NCBI GenBank assembly: GCA_023055355.1
Contig: JALJCS010000037.1
Coordinates: 992,001 to 1,056,000 of the forward strand
Reading direction: 5' to 3'
DNA: 64,000 nucleotides
Origin: Agelaius tricolor
Lineage: Eukaryota; Chordata; Aves; Passeriformes; Icteridae
A program made the translations under genes and the position numbers. Shown piece by piece: positions 10,979 through 21,906 of this stretch (its first letter is position 1; every line of letters starts with the position of its first letter). The notes beneath the pieces were generated by a model. That model was not told where the DNA came from, searched no databases, and saw only the letters and a list, made by a program, of their open reading frames with translations.

Positions 10979-11394
10979 TTATTAGAAACTGGAGTTAGCA
11001 GACCAAGGGGAAGTTCAGCTAATTCCTCAAAAGGGTCTTGGTGCAAGTTTTCCATTTCCCATCTTGAATTTTCCAGTGTAATCCTTGTGTTTGGATGTAG
11101 ATTTTTTCCATCCTTCCTTTGTTTTGTAACAGAGCAAGGCTTGGATTCCAGCCAATGTTGTGTTCTTATTTCATATAAAATTGTGGTGTTTGGGGTTTTG
11201 GCACTCTAATAAACTCCTCTTACAGAATCACCCATTTGCAATCAACATTTTCTCTGCCTACAATTTCTTTTCTAATCAATTTTGCTTGTAGTTTTTCTCA
11301 ACTTTTGGAAATTATTGCTTTTGAGACAGCAAACATACTTATTACTAGTCACAATCCTCTGTTTGCCCATATTGAGAGTTTCTTGACTATGCAA
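10979..11394 (-). repeat. Distant inverted repeat, right arm
   Basis: The reverse complement of this segment aligns with 2484-2888 across about 400 bases. Matching landmarks read on the plus strand are 'gcaagttttccatttccc', 'agcaaggcttggattcca', 'cattttctctgcctaca' and 'tacttattact'. The arms are 8.1 kb apart. Confidence 0.75.
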
Positions 11395-11503
11395 ACATCT
11401 GATAAGTGAAGAATGGGGAAAATTGTCCAGAAAGTTCTTGCAACTCATTAAGGAAAAAGAAAAAAAAAAGAGGGGAAAAAATAAAAAGGAAAACCAAAAA
11501 GAA

Positions 11504-11671
11504 GAAGAGATTTTTAAGTAATGGATTTTAGAGCTGGAAGAGAGGAACTTTTGAGGCACTGATTTTGTGCCTTTGGAAGAAAGGAAAGAAGAGATTTCTC
11601 AGTAAATGGATTTTAGAGCTGGAAGAGAGGAACACTTGAGGCACTGATTTTGTGCCTTTGGAAGAAAGCAA
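11504..11671 (+). repeat. 84-bp tandem duplication (two copies)
   Basis: Copy 1 is 11504-11587 and copy 2 is 11588-11671, both starting 'gaagagattt'. They share 'ggattttagagctggaagag' and 'ggcactgattttgtgcctt' and differ at only a few positions, so the duplication is fairly recent. A purine-rich low-complexity stretch (11450-11510) sits just upstream. Confidence 0.92.
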
Positions 11672-14600
11672 GGAAGGTGCCATGGAAGTGCCATGCTATC
11701 TGCCATGGAAGTGATGATGCCAGCTCAGTGTCAGGGTTTATTTCACCTGACACCATGGTCATTACCATGGATCTTCCACTGGTGCCAGTGCTTTGTGCTC
11801 AGCAGTGGGTGAGTTTGGGCCATCCCCTGACAAAAGCTGTAGGCACAGAATCATCCTGGGCCAAAGGGACTCAGGGTCTCACTCAATTCTGCCTCCCAGA
11901 GTAATGAGAACTCTGAATTCTGACCTGCTCTTTTACCCAGTCAGGCAAAAAGGCAAGAGCAGAGATCCATGGATGGAAGGATGGATGTGATGGGATGATC
12001 CCAGAGCAGAGGGGAGATGTCCTACCTTGGCCATGACAGGTCCTGCCTCGGGGCACAGCCCAGGAGGCCTCCCCAGCTCCCTGGAAATGCCTTTGCCTCT
12101 GACTCAATAGACCCTGCTTTAGCTACAATCAGCTCCCAGCACAGAGAATAATTCATCTTTAGTCCCCATCGTGTTTCCTTTTTGTAGAAGAGCTACAAGA
12201 GGTGTCACACGTGACAGGAGCTATCGGAAAATCGCATTTTCAGAAGTTACCCTGACATTTTCATGGAGGTTTTGGAAGACAGGCTTCACACAGGGGAACC
12301 TGTGGTGCCTTTCCCACTCCATATGAGCTCTGTTCAGGCTGATGGAGAAACCCTTGCTGCTCTCTGCACCACCCCTGAGCTTTGCTGAAGGTCGCTGCTG
12401 TGCTTCAGCTGGGCTCAGTTACTTTCTGAGGCACTGGGGATGTTCCTGCACCAAAATGTTGCCCTAATTTTACTCCCTTAGTTAAAAGCTGCTCTGTGCT
12501 GGCTCCCTTTGTAGGCAGCAGAGAGAAACATGGACTTGCTGCTGCCTGTGTGTGGTTCCAGGGGAGACTAATTGTTTTAATTAGACTTTTTAATAATATC
12601 TGAAGTGAGGCAGCTTGAATGTTTCTTATGTTTCTTCCTTGATCTAAGTGCATGCCAGAATCCTGGTTTCTGTGTTATCAATTACACCCAGCCTGTATCT
12701 TTCAGTTCCATTTCCCTCTCTTTCTCCTGGAGTTTCTCCCTACATGCTATGATTCAGACACTGAATTTCAGATCTGCCATTTTAAAAAAAACATTTTCTT
12801 TCCACTCTGAACTTCTTGCTTTGTCACCATGAGGACCTAGATCACCGATGAGCTAATTTTTGATAGGTACTGAAACATTTTCCCAGTCTCCATGAGCTCT
12901 TCCCACTAACTTGAGCTGGAGTCCAAGCCCTGGTCTCCACCTTTTCCTTCCTTTTTAGATCCTCCACTTTCTCCTTCTTTTCAGCACCTCTGAGTTGACA
13001 TCCAGCCTGCTTTGGTAAGGGGCTGGAGTTCCCTGCCTGTGAAGGCTGAAACTCTGTGACCATCCAGCCTGTTCCTCCTTTCTTTTGCAAATTACCTTTG
13101 TCTGGATCAGGAAGTGGCCTGACAGATACACGACTCAGACACGGAGATGAAAAGAAATCGTTATCAGATCTGTGCTCCTGACTTAGATAAATAAGCATTG
13201 GGCATGATTCTCCACTCATTAACGTGTGTCCCTCAGGAGATGGCTGACAGTTCATTAAGTAAGATGATATATTATTATTTAAACTCCAGACTGATCAGGC
13301 TGGGTGGAAACTCAGTCTACTGTATTCATGATTTTGTGCTTTGACAAGCAACTTCTGCAAAGCATTCCTCTGAAGTGGCTGAGACACGTGGACATCCAGG
13401 TCCTGCTGCAATTCATCTGACAGGGTAAATTGTGTCATTGAAGTGGCAGAGCTCTGTGCTCAGGCCTTGCATGCCAAATATTCATCCCCCCTCCCAAAGA
13501 GGTTTAGTACAGGTTTGGTTCAGTGTGTATTCACCAGTCTAAGCTTGATTCAAGTCCCAAGCTCAAGTTATGTGGTTTTCCAGTTCCTCCATCCCAATAA
13601 TCCCATTTTCCAGGCCCTTTTCTCCCTGCTCTGGTCAGCATGAGCTGTCCACAGTCTGTGTGCAAAGCAGGACTCAGTAGTTACTGGCAACAGGATGAAG
13701 TGCCAAGGCAAACTGTCCATCCTTATTTATCTTACTTCATTTCACACCTCAAATTCAGCTTTTCAGGTTCCACTCCTCAGAGGTGCCGTGCCTGATCCAG
13801 GGCCATTCATCTTCAGGACAAGTGCCTATTGATCAGCAGTTATCCAATTTACAGTAGCCATGTAATACAACAGGAGCTCTGGGGGCTCAGGAGGGAGTTC
13901 AGTGTGGGACCAAGGGAAGGAACTTCTGCAAACCCTGCAGTGCAAGCACAGATGCTGTTGCTTTACAGCACAACCCCCAACCCCAAGCACAGTAAGAACA
14001 GCAGGATCACTGCCAGAAAAATATTTAAAAAAAAAACCAAAAAAACCAGTTCCATGCCCTCCTGCAGAGAGGTGTGAGCATTCTTGGCCACATTTTTACA
14101 GAGGAAAAAAAAAAAAAGGAATCTGTGCCCAAGCAACTTTTACATTAATGCCTCCTAAACCCTCTGTAATATGCAAGGCTTATGCTTTTTTTGGTGTTTT
14201 TTTTTTTGTCAAGCCTGAACACAAAGAGCAAATATCTCCTTTCAGGAAGAGTGACCTTTACTGTGCACCAGTAAAGGAGAGAAGGAGGCAGAATAGAGCT
14301 CCCCTGTGAGAGGGGAGCCACACAAAGCTGCTGGGCTACAGAGAGCAGAGCTCTTGAAAACAGAGCTGCACCCACACCAGGGACAGCACAAGAGCTGCCT
14401 GGGTACCTTCAATAGACCTATTATTCCTTGGAAAATCCATTTCTTGGAAATCAGAGCCATTTGCAGCAAAGAATCAATTTTAATAAATCCTTTCCTGTTG
14501 TGTTTTTGGGGTTTTTTTGTGTTTTTTTTTTTAAGAGAATTGACATAGTTTTTAAGTTCTCTCTTATTTTTTCCTCAGATTGAAACAAGTTCTCTTATAG

Positions 14601-15063
14601 CATTGCCAATAATTAAAATTAAACAAAAATGTTCCTAAATGACCAAAAACAAGAAAATTCCACAGAAATATTCCTAAAATGGCCAAAAAGAAGAAAATTC
14701 AACAAAAATGTTCCTAAAATGGCTAAAAAGGACAAAAGAAAATTCCACAGAAATGTTCCTATTGTTGCCCTAACCAGAATGTAGCTTTGTAAAAACTCAA
14801 GTTTCTGTCTGGATCTTTTCCTTGGGACATGCAGACCTTTTTCAAGCAGCTCCATGTCATGCTGTTTCTTGTAGTAATTTTGTAGGACATGAGCACTGAT
14901 ATTAAGGGTAAAGTAACTCTATTTTGCACCTTCCTCTGATTTCCCTCTTTGATGTTCACCTCCTCCTAGAACATTTTCCCTGATGCCGTTCTTGGGTTGA
15001 AAGCAACCTGATTCACATCTCATGCCAATTATTGTGACATTGTCAGAAGTAAACCAGTTTACA
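11672..15063. other. Non-coding stretch of about 3.4 kb
   Basis: No gene seen. Contents include short poly(A) and poly(T) runs (14022-14048, 14105-14118, 14188-14208, 14505-14534). At about 14625-14760 there is a weak local repetition of 'aatgttcctaaa' and 'gaaaattccac' motifs, four to five degenerate copies. Confidence 0.5.
14625..14760 (+). repeat. Degenerate short tandem repeat
   Basis: Repeated motif of roughly 35-50 bp containing 'aatgttcctaaa', 'ggccaaaaa' and 'gaaaattccacag'. It appears four times with variable spacing, which explains the repetitive 'FLLNFLLFGHFRNI' type translation on the minus strand. Confidence 0.75.
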
Positions 15064-15229
15064 CCACCTGAGCAATAGGATTATTTAGCAGTGGTGTCAG
15101 TCCTCTGCCTCCTCCTTCAAGATTTCTGCCATAGGCCTTGAAGGAAAACTGACTCCTTTCCTCCCCATCAGAACAAAAGCATAAGCAACTTTATTAACTC
15201 CTACATTAGTTAAAAATCAGAAAAAAAAA
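15064..15229 (+). repeat. 165-bp direct repeat, copy 1 (partner at 17539-17703)
   Basis: Aligns with 17539-17703 over its full length with about eight substitutions by eye (around 95 percent). Shared core: 'ttatttagcagtggtgtcag' through 'ctacattagttaaaaatcag'. Both copies end in an A run. Confidence 0.9.
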
Positions 15230-16821
15230 TTAAAATATCAAATTGTAGCTGGAAATTTGTGGTTTTCCTTTATTTTATTCATGATTCTAAAGAATTGAAC
15301 CATATTCCTTCTGGACCCCACCACAGGGGACATTTCTCAGCAACAAAACCACTTTATCAGAGTTTCCCACCCTGGCTGTGCTTCCCTGCATTGCAGCTCT
15401 ATTTCCTGCTCCAGACCCATGGATGGAACTGAAATAAAAATTTTTTTATAAACTGATTCATTTGAGCCCCTCCACAGAACTGCAGTGACACATCTGCAGG
15501 AGGAGCAGGGTGGAAAAGGGGGAAAAATGGCTGGAGAAGGGTGGGATATTCTGAATTTGCCAGGGAAATTGTAATGCAGAGCCATCCTTTCCTTGTCTTT
15601 CTTCTTGCTTGTTCACCTCTGGGCAAGGACTGAGTTTGTAAAAACACAAATAATTGGCTTATGTTAGAAACATAAAAAAACCCCCAAAAATGACAATTAG
15701 GGGGAATGAGAGGGTGGATTGGAATTTTCTGCCTAGGTCTGCTCTCATTCTGGATTCAGCAGCAGGCTCAGGGATCTGGCTTCAGCTTTGTTTGTGCATT
15801 TGTTTGTTCAGCTTTTTTATGTGTTTTGTTTCATTTCACCTAATAAATACAGACACTGATATGAATGATATGAATCTCCACAAATTTCAGGATATAACTT
15901 TGGCCATTTGATCCAGAACCCATCTGAACTTGAACCCAACTAAAAGGATTTTTTTTCCCCCATGTAATAACTATGTTAAAAATGTAAAAAAAAAACCCAT
16001 ACTCAAATTCATAGTGCTGCTCTTCTACCTTTTTAAAATACAGGGCTGTAAATTCATCTCATTTGAGGCCTAATGTGTGACAAGATTCACACACAGTGAT
16101 AATATCTTCTATTAAAGCAACGGATATTGTTAGAGAGAACTTCAGCACTCTTCATTTTCTTTGAGACTCTCACCATTCTATGCAACATCTTTGGCATATA
16201 CACAAACCCAGGGTCTCTCAACCCCCAGTGGGTCTTACAGGCACAAATCCATTATCACAATATCCCAAACACAGGGAAAAAATTGTCAGGGGTAGCAGAG
16301 AAGGAGGTTTTTTATTTGTCTTTCTGTTATGGACTTCAAATTGAATCTGTCAGACAATATCCAGATTATCTGCTCAGCATGAAAACAAAGAATGATTTTT
16401 TTTTTCTTTTTTTTGATGAAAGCTGAGGTGTGTACTAATGTCTTGAGGGCTGAGAGTGTTTCAGACATCTATTACCATAAATTAGCCCGAAAATATTGGA
16501 AGCTGGCAGCCCTGCCATTCTCTGATCTCCCTTGCCCAGTCTGCAGAACAAACACAGATGTGGACACTTTGTGCTCCCCCCTGGCCTGTGTGGGTTTGTG
16601 CCAGTGGATTTCTTGATGTGATATCTCAAGAGGAGGCTTCACTTGTTTGTTTGCACATTGATCCGTGCCTGAGTGAGAAATAACTCCAACACCACTTTCT
16701 TATCAAGTGGAAATATTGAAGTCTGACTTTCTGATACAAATATTCTGAGTGGGAGCTTTGGCAGTGTGGGGCATGGTGGGCAGTGGGGAAGATGTGTCCA
16801 GTTCTGAGCTTGAGCCCTTCA
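15230..16821. other. Non-coding stretch
   Basis: No gene seen. AT-rich, with short A and T homopolymers at 15220, 15950, 15988 and 16397. Confidence 0.5.
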
Positions 16822-16952
16822 GTGGAAAGCATCCACTTTTCCTTGGGGATTTCAGCCTCACATTCTTCAACCATCCCAGGGTGCCCTGTCCAACCTGGCC
16901 TTGGGCACTTCCAGGGATCCAGGGGCAGCCACAGCTGCTCTGTGGGCATCCC
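16822..16952 (-). mobile_element. CR1 fragment, part 1 (split by LTR copy 2)
   Basis: The plus strand carries reverse-complement CR1 text: 'catcccagggtgccctgtcc' followed by an 'acctggccttgggcacttcc' type block and 'agccacagctgctctgtggg'. Similarity stops where LTR copy 2 begins and resumes after it at about 17370, so the CR1 was present first. Confidence 0.8.
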
Positions 16953-17364
16953 TGTCACAGTCATATTTTCTGGAAAATCCCTTTGCCCAGGATTTTGTTC
17001 CTAGGGAGCTGAGAAGCCTCGGAGAAAAAGGAAAACAATCCTTCTCTCATTTGCTTCTCCTGCATTTTGCTGCTTTGCAATGTGTTTGGAGATTGTTTAC
17101 CCACAGGTGATTGTTCCATTGCATTCTGCTGGGAGTTGTTTTCACTCTTTGGCCAATCAGGGCCAAGCTGTGTCAGGGCTCTGGAAAGAGTCAGGAGTTT
17201 TCATTATTATCTTTTTAGCCTTCTGTAAGTATCCTTTCTGTATTCTTTAGTATAGTTTAGTATAGTATTCTTATATAATATAGTATCATAAAATAATAAA
17301 TCAGCCTTCTGAGAACATGGAGTCAGATTCATTCCTGCCTTCATCTGGGAACCCCACAAATACA
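16953..17364 (+). mobile_element. Solo LTR (family A), copy 2, diverged and nested in CR1
   Basis: Starts 'tgtcacagtcatattttctg' and follows the family-A order: 'tggaaaatcc', a 'gagctgagaagcctcgg' block, 'tggccaatcagggc' (CCAAT box), 'tagtatagtttagtatag', 'ataataaatcagccttctga' (poly(A) signal) and 'catggagtcagattc'. It is clearly more diverged than the other five copies. The right end is set approximately at 'aataca', and no clean target-site duplication is visible. Confidence 0.85.
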
Positions 17365-17440
17365 ATACCTCCCCATTCTCACAGTGAAGTGTTTACAATT
17401 TAAGTCCAAACTGAGAAATGTGGCATCACTTTACATCCAC
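17365..17440 (-). mobile_element. CR1 fragment, part 2
   Basis: The text 'acctccccattctcacagtg' followed by 'aagtg' corresponds to the CR1 reverse-complement segment that normally follows the 'gggcaccctgtgcc' region. It therefore continues the fragment ending at 16952. Similarity fades after about 17440. Confidence 0.6.
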
Positions 17441-17538
17441 ATTTTCCTCACTTTTTCCTGGTGCAAAGGCGAGGACAGGCATTGTGTGTACCTAATGATC
17501 CTGAGTGTTTGTGTGCCAGCAGGCAGCCTGATAATCCT

Positions 17539-17703
17539 CCACCTCAGCAATATGATTATTTAGCAGTGGTGTCAGTCCTCTGCCTCCTCCTTCAAGATTT
17601 CTGCCACAGGCTTTGAAGGAAAGCTGACTCCTTTCCTCCCCATCAGAACAGAAGCACAAGCAACTTCATTAACTCCTACATTAGTTAAAAATCAGAAAAA
17701 AAA
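17539..17703 (+). repeat. 165-bp direct repeat, copy 2
   Basis: See the partner at 15064-15229, 2.47 kb upstream in the same orientation. The CR1 and LTR block lies between the copies but is not part of either. Confidence 0.9.
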
Positions 17704-20617
17704 CCCATTGGGAACCATGCATTAAAGGTACATTGTCATCCTCTCCTCTGCCTGGGCACTCTGGGAGCTCCCCAGTCCCTGTCACCCATCAGGATGGATT
17801 GTATCTGTGCTCACTAATTTCACAGCCTGTAAATTACAGGCATACCCTGCCTATCTTCATCTCATTAGAGAAGGTTAATTTAAGCAGACAATCAACAAAA
17901 ATACAGAAAACTGGTTTGGAAAGAGGATTTTGCTGTGTCTCTGACAGACAATGAATTCACAACCCCAACATCTGCCACCACTAGAGAGAAAATGCTGGAG
18001 GAAAAAAAAAAAAGGAAAAAAAAAATAAAGGAACTCATTGCTGTTTCCTCTGATGAATGGTGAATTTCCAATTAGCATTTTAATTACTCAAGCCAGACTT
18101 TCAGCTGGTTTGATGATCACAAGAAATTCCATAAGCAACAAGTCATCTTGGTTTGTCAACACGTTCTGGGGTAATGCAGAATGCACTTACAGGGGTTGGC
18201 CTGTGAGACTGGCTCTCTTCTGGAAAAATCCTACAGCATTAATTGTTCTCAAGTATTTATTTATAGTTTTACATAGTTTTAATATAGTCTATATAGTTTT
18301 ACACTTTTGTATGGCCCAAGAAAACCCTACAAGACTGTTGTACCTGAGGCCTTTGGTATAAATGGTATAGATTTATTTTCTGGCAGATCCTACAGCAAAT
18401 CCATCAATAGGACCCCAAACATCTCAACCTGTATCACTTGCTTGAGCAAATCCTTCAGCAAATCCATCCTGTATCATTTCAGACACCTTTGTGTGTCCTT
18501 CACCCGTGCTAATCCTACAGCAAACTTGTCCCTGGGGACTGATGGATGGGCTCCTCCCTGCACAAGGTCTGGTGGTGATAACTCTGCCACCTTTCTGTTT
18601 GTATAACCAAAAACCCAAAAAAGAGCAGAGTAGAAGTTCCTGTTCAGACTTGGGAATTTCTGTGTCCTCTGGTGAAGAAGAAGGAGCAGGGATGTGGTTA
18701 TCCTTGCAGATGAGGAGTGCAGCTTTGGCTATCCCCAATTCTGCCCTCTGTTTCTTCACCACAGCAACACCAGTGGGCTTGGCATGGGACACGCCCTGCC
18801 ACAGGCTGGGTTTCCCAGAAGGTCAAGGATGTCATTGCTAACAGAGGCTGCTCCTGTAATTCCAGGCCCTTTCTTGGACACCTTGTGCTTTGCCTTGGGT
18901 AGAAAACCCAGCAGGTGGAAAGAAGTGCTCAGCTTTGAACCCCCAGCTCGGTGCTGAAGAGTCAGACACCAGCAATGAGCTGGCAGCAGCAAAGATCAGT
19001 CAAATCTTACACATACTCAGAAAGGCCTTAGTCTTAGCTTTAAGGCTTTAAATGGTTGATCTGGGGGTTTGGATTATTCCAGTCTGTTGATTTGAACAGA
19101 TCTGGAACTGATCAAGATGAGGATGGGCCCTTTGGGCCCTTGCAGGCCATTGTTCTTAATTTGTATTGTCTGTCCACTTCAGTAATATTTTTCTCCCATT
19201 TTGGTTTGCTTATGTTGGGGTTGTGAAGACTCCCTTTTCCTTCTATTTGTGTGTGATTTCTCATCCTCTCTGGATGTCCATCATAGAGCAGCCTTCTATG
19301 GTGTAAAGCTACCAGCACATCATGGGTGTATATCCATCATCTCTGAAAATACCCCCTTCTCTCCTGAGCAGTAATCAGGACCAAATCTGTTTACTTGAGA
19401 AAAAAATTACACATGGGGGGCAATCATTTATTCAGAGCAGAGAAAACCAAAACAACCAAGCCAGCAGTGCCCATTTCATTAAGTGGACAAATGAGAGGTT
19501 TTTAAGTTCTTGGCAGTCTGATGGATAAAGGTACCTTGTCAGAAGGTCCCTCTAGATTGAGTTGCAAACAAAAGAGAGGGAAAGCTTGAGAAGAAAAGCA
19601 GATTTTTGGTGACAGAATGAACAGATCTGACTCACAGCTCTGGTTTCTGCGGTGCTGCTGTCCAAGGTGCTGCCAAGTGTGTGCCCAGACACCAGCACTG
19701 GATGGACACTGGGCCTCTTCCCTTTTCCAAAGTGGTCTTGTCAGGTCAATCCTTCCCTGCAGCTTTTCTTCTTCCTTCCCACATCCTACTCCTGCATCCC
19801 ATCCTTTCATCCTCAGTGGGGCTCTCCAGACTCATTCCCTTCTTGCAGTATATTTTATTTATGCGTTTATGTTATTTTTCCCTTGAAGGTCCAAAGGTGG
19901 ACATGGCTCTGTCACTTGGAGAAGCTCCTCAAGCACCAGGAGCAGAGCTGTGTAAATCCCACAGGGAAACACATCCTGCCCAGTGAAATGAGAAAAAAGA
20001 AAATAAATTTATCTCTACCTCCCCTTTCCCCATTCTGCCCCTGAAGCCTCACATCCTCTCCATCCTGATTTTCCCTTTCCTCCTTGCAATTCCAGCCCTT
20101 GCCCCATCCCTCTCCAGCTCACAACAGTCTGGTAGAATTTCACCAATGCAGGCAAGTGGAACACTTCACTTCCAATCCCTGAACGAGGCCAGGGCACAGA
20201 GGAGTTTATTATATCATAAATTAGAACATGAAAAGCTAATACATTTTATACATTTGTCAGAGAGGGAGAGAGAGAGGAGGAAAAACCTTTGCTGCCAGGT
20301 TCCTCATAGCAAATCTGTCATGCTGGAGAGAGGCTGCTGGAAGGGAAGTATTTACAGACAGACAGACAGAGAGAGCCCTGGTCCAGAACAGCAAAGCTCC
20401 TGCTGGATGCTCCAGGGCTGGGGCAGGAACCAGGATGGAGTTCTCAAACCAAACCACCACAAGCACCTCAGCTCTTCTTGTGTGGAGATAAAATGATGCC
20501 CCCATGGGGAATCTGTCTGTGGCTGCTGGGGGCTTTGGGTGGCTGAGGAATCAGGGGGTGCTGCTGGTCTTTGTGTTGTGGGTTGGAATTTACAGAAAAT
20601 AAGGGGGGAAAGCATAT
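17704..20617. other. Non-coding stretch of about 2.9 kb
   Basis: No gene called. It has an A-rich run at 18000-18027, an AT-rich patch with 'atagtttta' repeated at 18259-18305, and four scattered 'aatcctacagca'-like motifs between 18228 and 18525. Open frames on both strands at 18424-18992 show no domain I recognise. Confidence 0.5.
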
Positions 20618-21037
20618 CCAGAGATGGACAATGGAGCTGAGGAAGGGGCTGGAGCCCCAGGAGAGGCTGAGGGAGCTGGGCAGGGGCTGAGCCTGGAGCA
20701 AAGGAGGCTCAGGGGGCCCTTGTGGCTCTGCACAGCTCCTGACAGGAGGGGACAGCCAGGGGGGTCAGGTTCTGCTCCAGGGAACAGGGACAGGAGGAGA
20801 GGGAACGGCCTCAGGCTGGGCCAGGGCAGCTCAGGGTGGATATCAGGAAGAATTTCTTCCATTTCTTCCCTGAAAGGATTTGCAGGCATTGGAACAGGCT
20901 GCCCAGGGAGATGGGATCACCATCCCTGAAAGTGTTTATAAGTCATGTGGATGTGGCACTTTGGGATGTGGTGATATTAACAGTTGGACTCAGTGATCTT
21001 ACAGGTCTTTTCCAACCTTAATGATTCTCTGATTCTA
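20618..21037 (+). mobile_element. CR1 LINE 3' end, about 420 bp
   Basis: This is the best-preserved CR1 in the window. It reads 'ggagctgaggaaggggctgg', a 'ctggagcaaaggaggctcag' block, 'agggaacggcctcaggctgg', 'gatatcaggaagaatttctt', 'ggaacaggctgcccagggag', 'gttggactcagtgatctt', then 'ttccaaccttaatgattctc' with two octamer-like terminal units. Order and spacing follow the avian CR1 3' region. The reverse transcriptase region is absent, as is usual for 5'-truncated copies. Confidence 0.95.
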
Positions 21038-21484
21038 AGTGAGATCCAAGTAGATTAATACAGAGGAATTTCCTGGGAAATCTGTTCTACCTGCCAGGCA
21101 CACATCCCCATGGCTTTCTTGCTCTGTGTTCATTCCTAGGTGGATTGTCCCATTTTAATTGAGCTTTGGCCCAGTCTCACAGCACCCCCAGTCCCTGTGA
21201 AGTTGCATTTCTGCTGTCTGGCAGATCCAGTGACAATGGGCTTCATATCTCTCCTTCCACAACCCAAAACTCAAGGCAGGAAGGTGTTTCCCAGGCATCA
21301 TCTCCCTTGAAACTGTCAGCAAGTCAGACTTAATTAAGACAAAGAACAGCAAAAAGCAATAATAATTAAAACTTAGAATCGCCTGCACAGATGAGGAAGT
21401 AGAAGGAGCTCATGCTGGCAGGAGCATGGTGTCTGAGGCTGGCATTCCCCACAGCCAGGTCCTTTATCCACAAGGATTCACAGG
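21038..21484. other. Spacer between two opposed CR1 tails
   Basis: About 450 bases with no recognised feature. It separates two CR1 copies whose 3' ends face each other. Confidence 0.5.
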
Positions 21485-21906
21485 ATTCACAGAATCACTG
21501 GGTTGGGAGAGACCTTCAAGACCATCGAGTCCAACCCAGCCCCAACCCCTCAACTGAACCCTGGCACCCAGTGCCACATCCAGGCTTTGTTAAACACACC
21601 CAGGGATGGGAACTCCACCACCTCCCTGGGCAGAACATTCCAGAACTTTATCACTCTTTCAGTGAAAAGCTTTTTCCTGCTATCCAGCCTGAATTTCCCT
21701 TGGCTCAGCTTGAGGCTGTGTGCTCTGGTTGTGTCAGTGCTGCTGGAGAAAGAGCCCAGCCCCAGCTGAGCACAGGCACCTTTCAGGAGCTGTGCAGAGT
21801 GAGGAGGATGAAGCATGGGAGATGGCAGTGATGGTGCCTGCAAGAGTTTAGCTGAAATTACCCCCAAAAGATGTTTCTCCAGGCTGAGCTGCCGAACAGG
21901 TGAGGG
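21485..21906 (-). mobile_element. CR1 LINE 3' end, about 420 bp
   Basis: The plus strand begins with the reverse complement of a CR1 3' end ('acagaatcactgggttggga', 'gaccttcaagaccatcgagt', 'ccaacccagccccaac'). It continues through 'actccaccacctccctgggc', 'agtgaaaagctttttcctgc', 'gctgctggagaaagagccc' and 'ttctccaggctgagctgc'. The segment 21800-21870 is diverged or holds a small insertion. Same CR1 class as 20618-21037, opposite orientation. Confidence 0.92.

Noticed and set aside
18424..18992. Possible processed pseudogene on the minus strand
   Set aside because: A Lys-rich stretch drew attention, but no parent protein was recognised, there is no clear poly(A) tail, and neighbouring frames break quickly.
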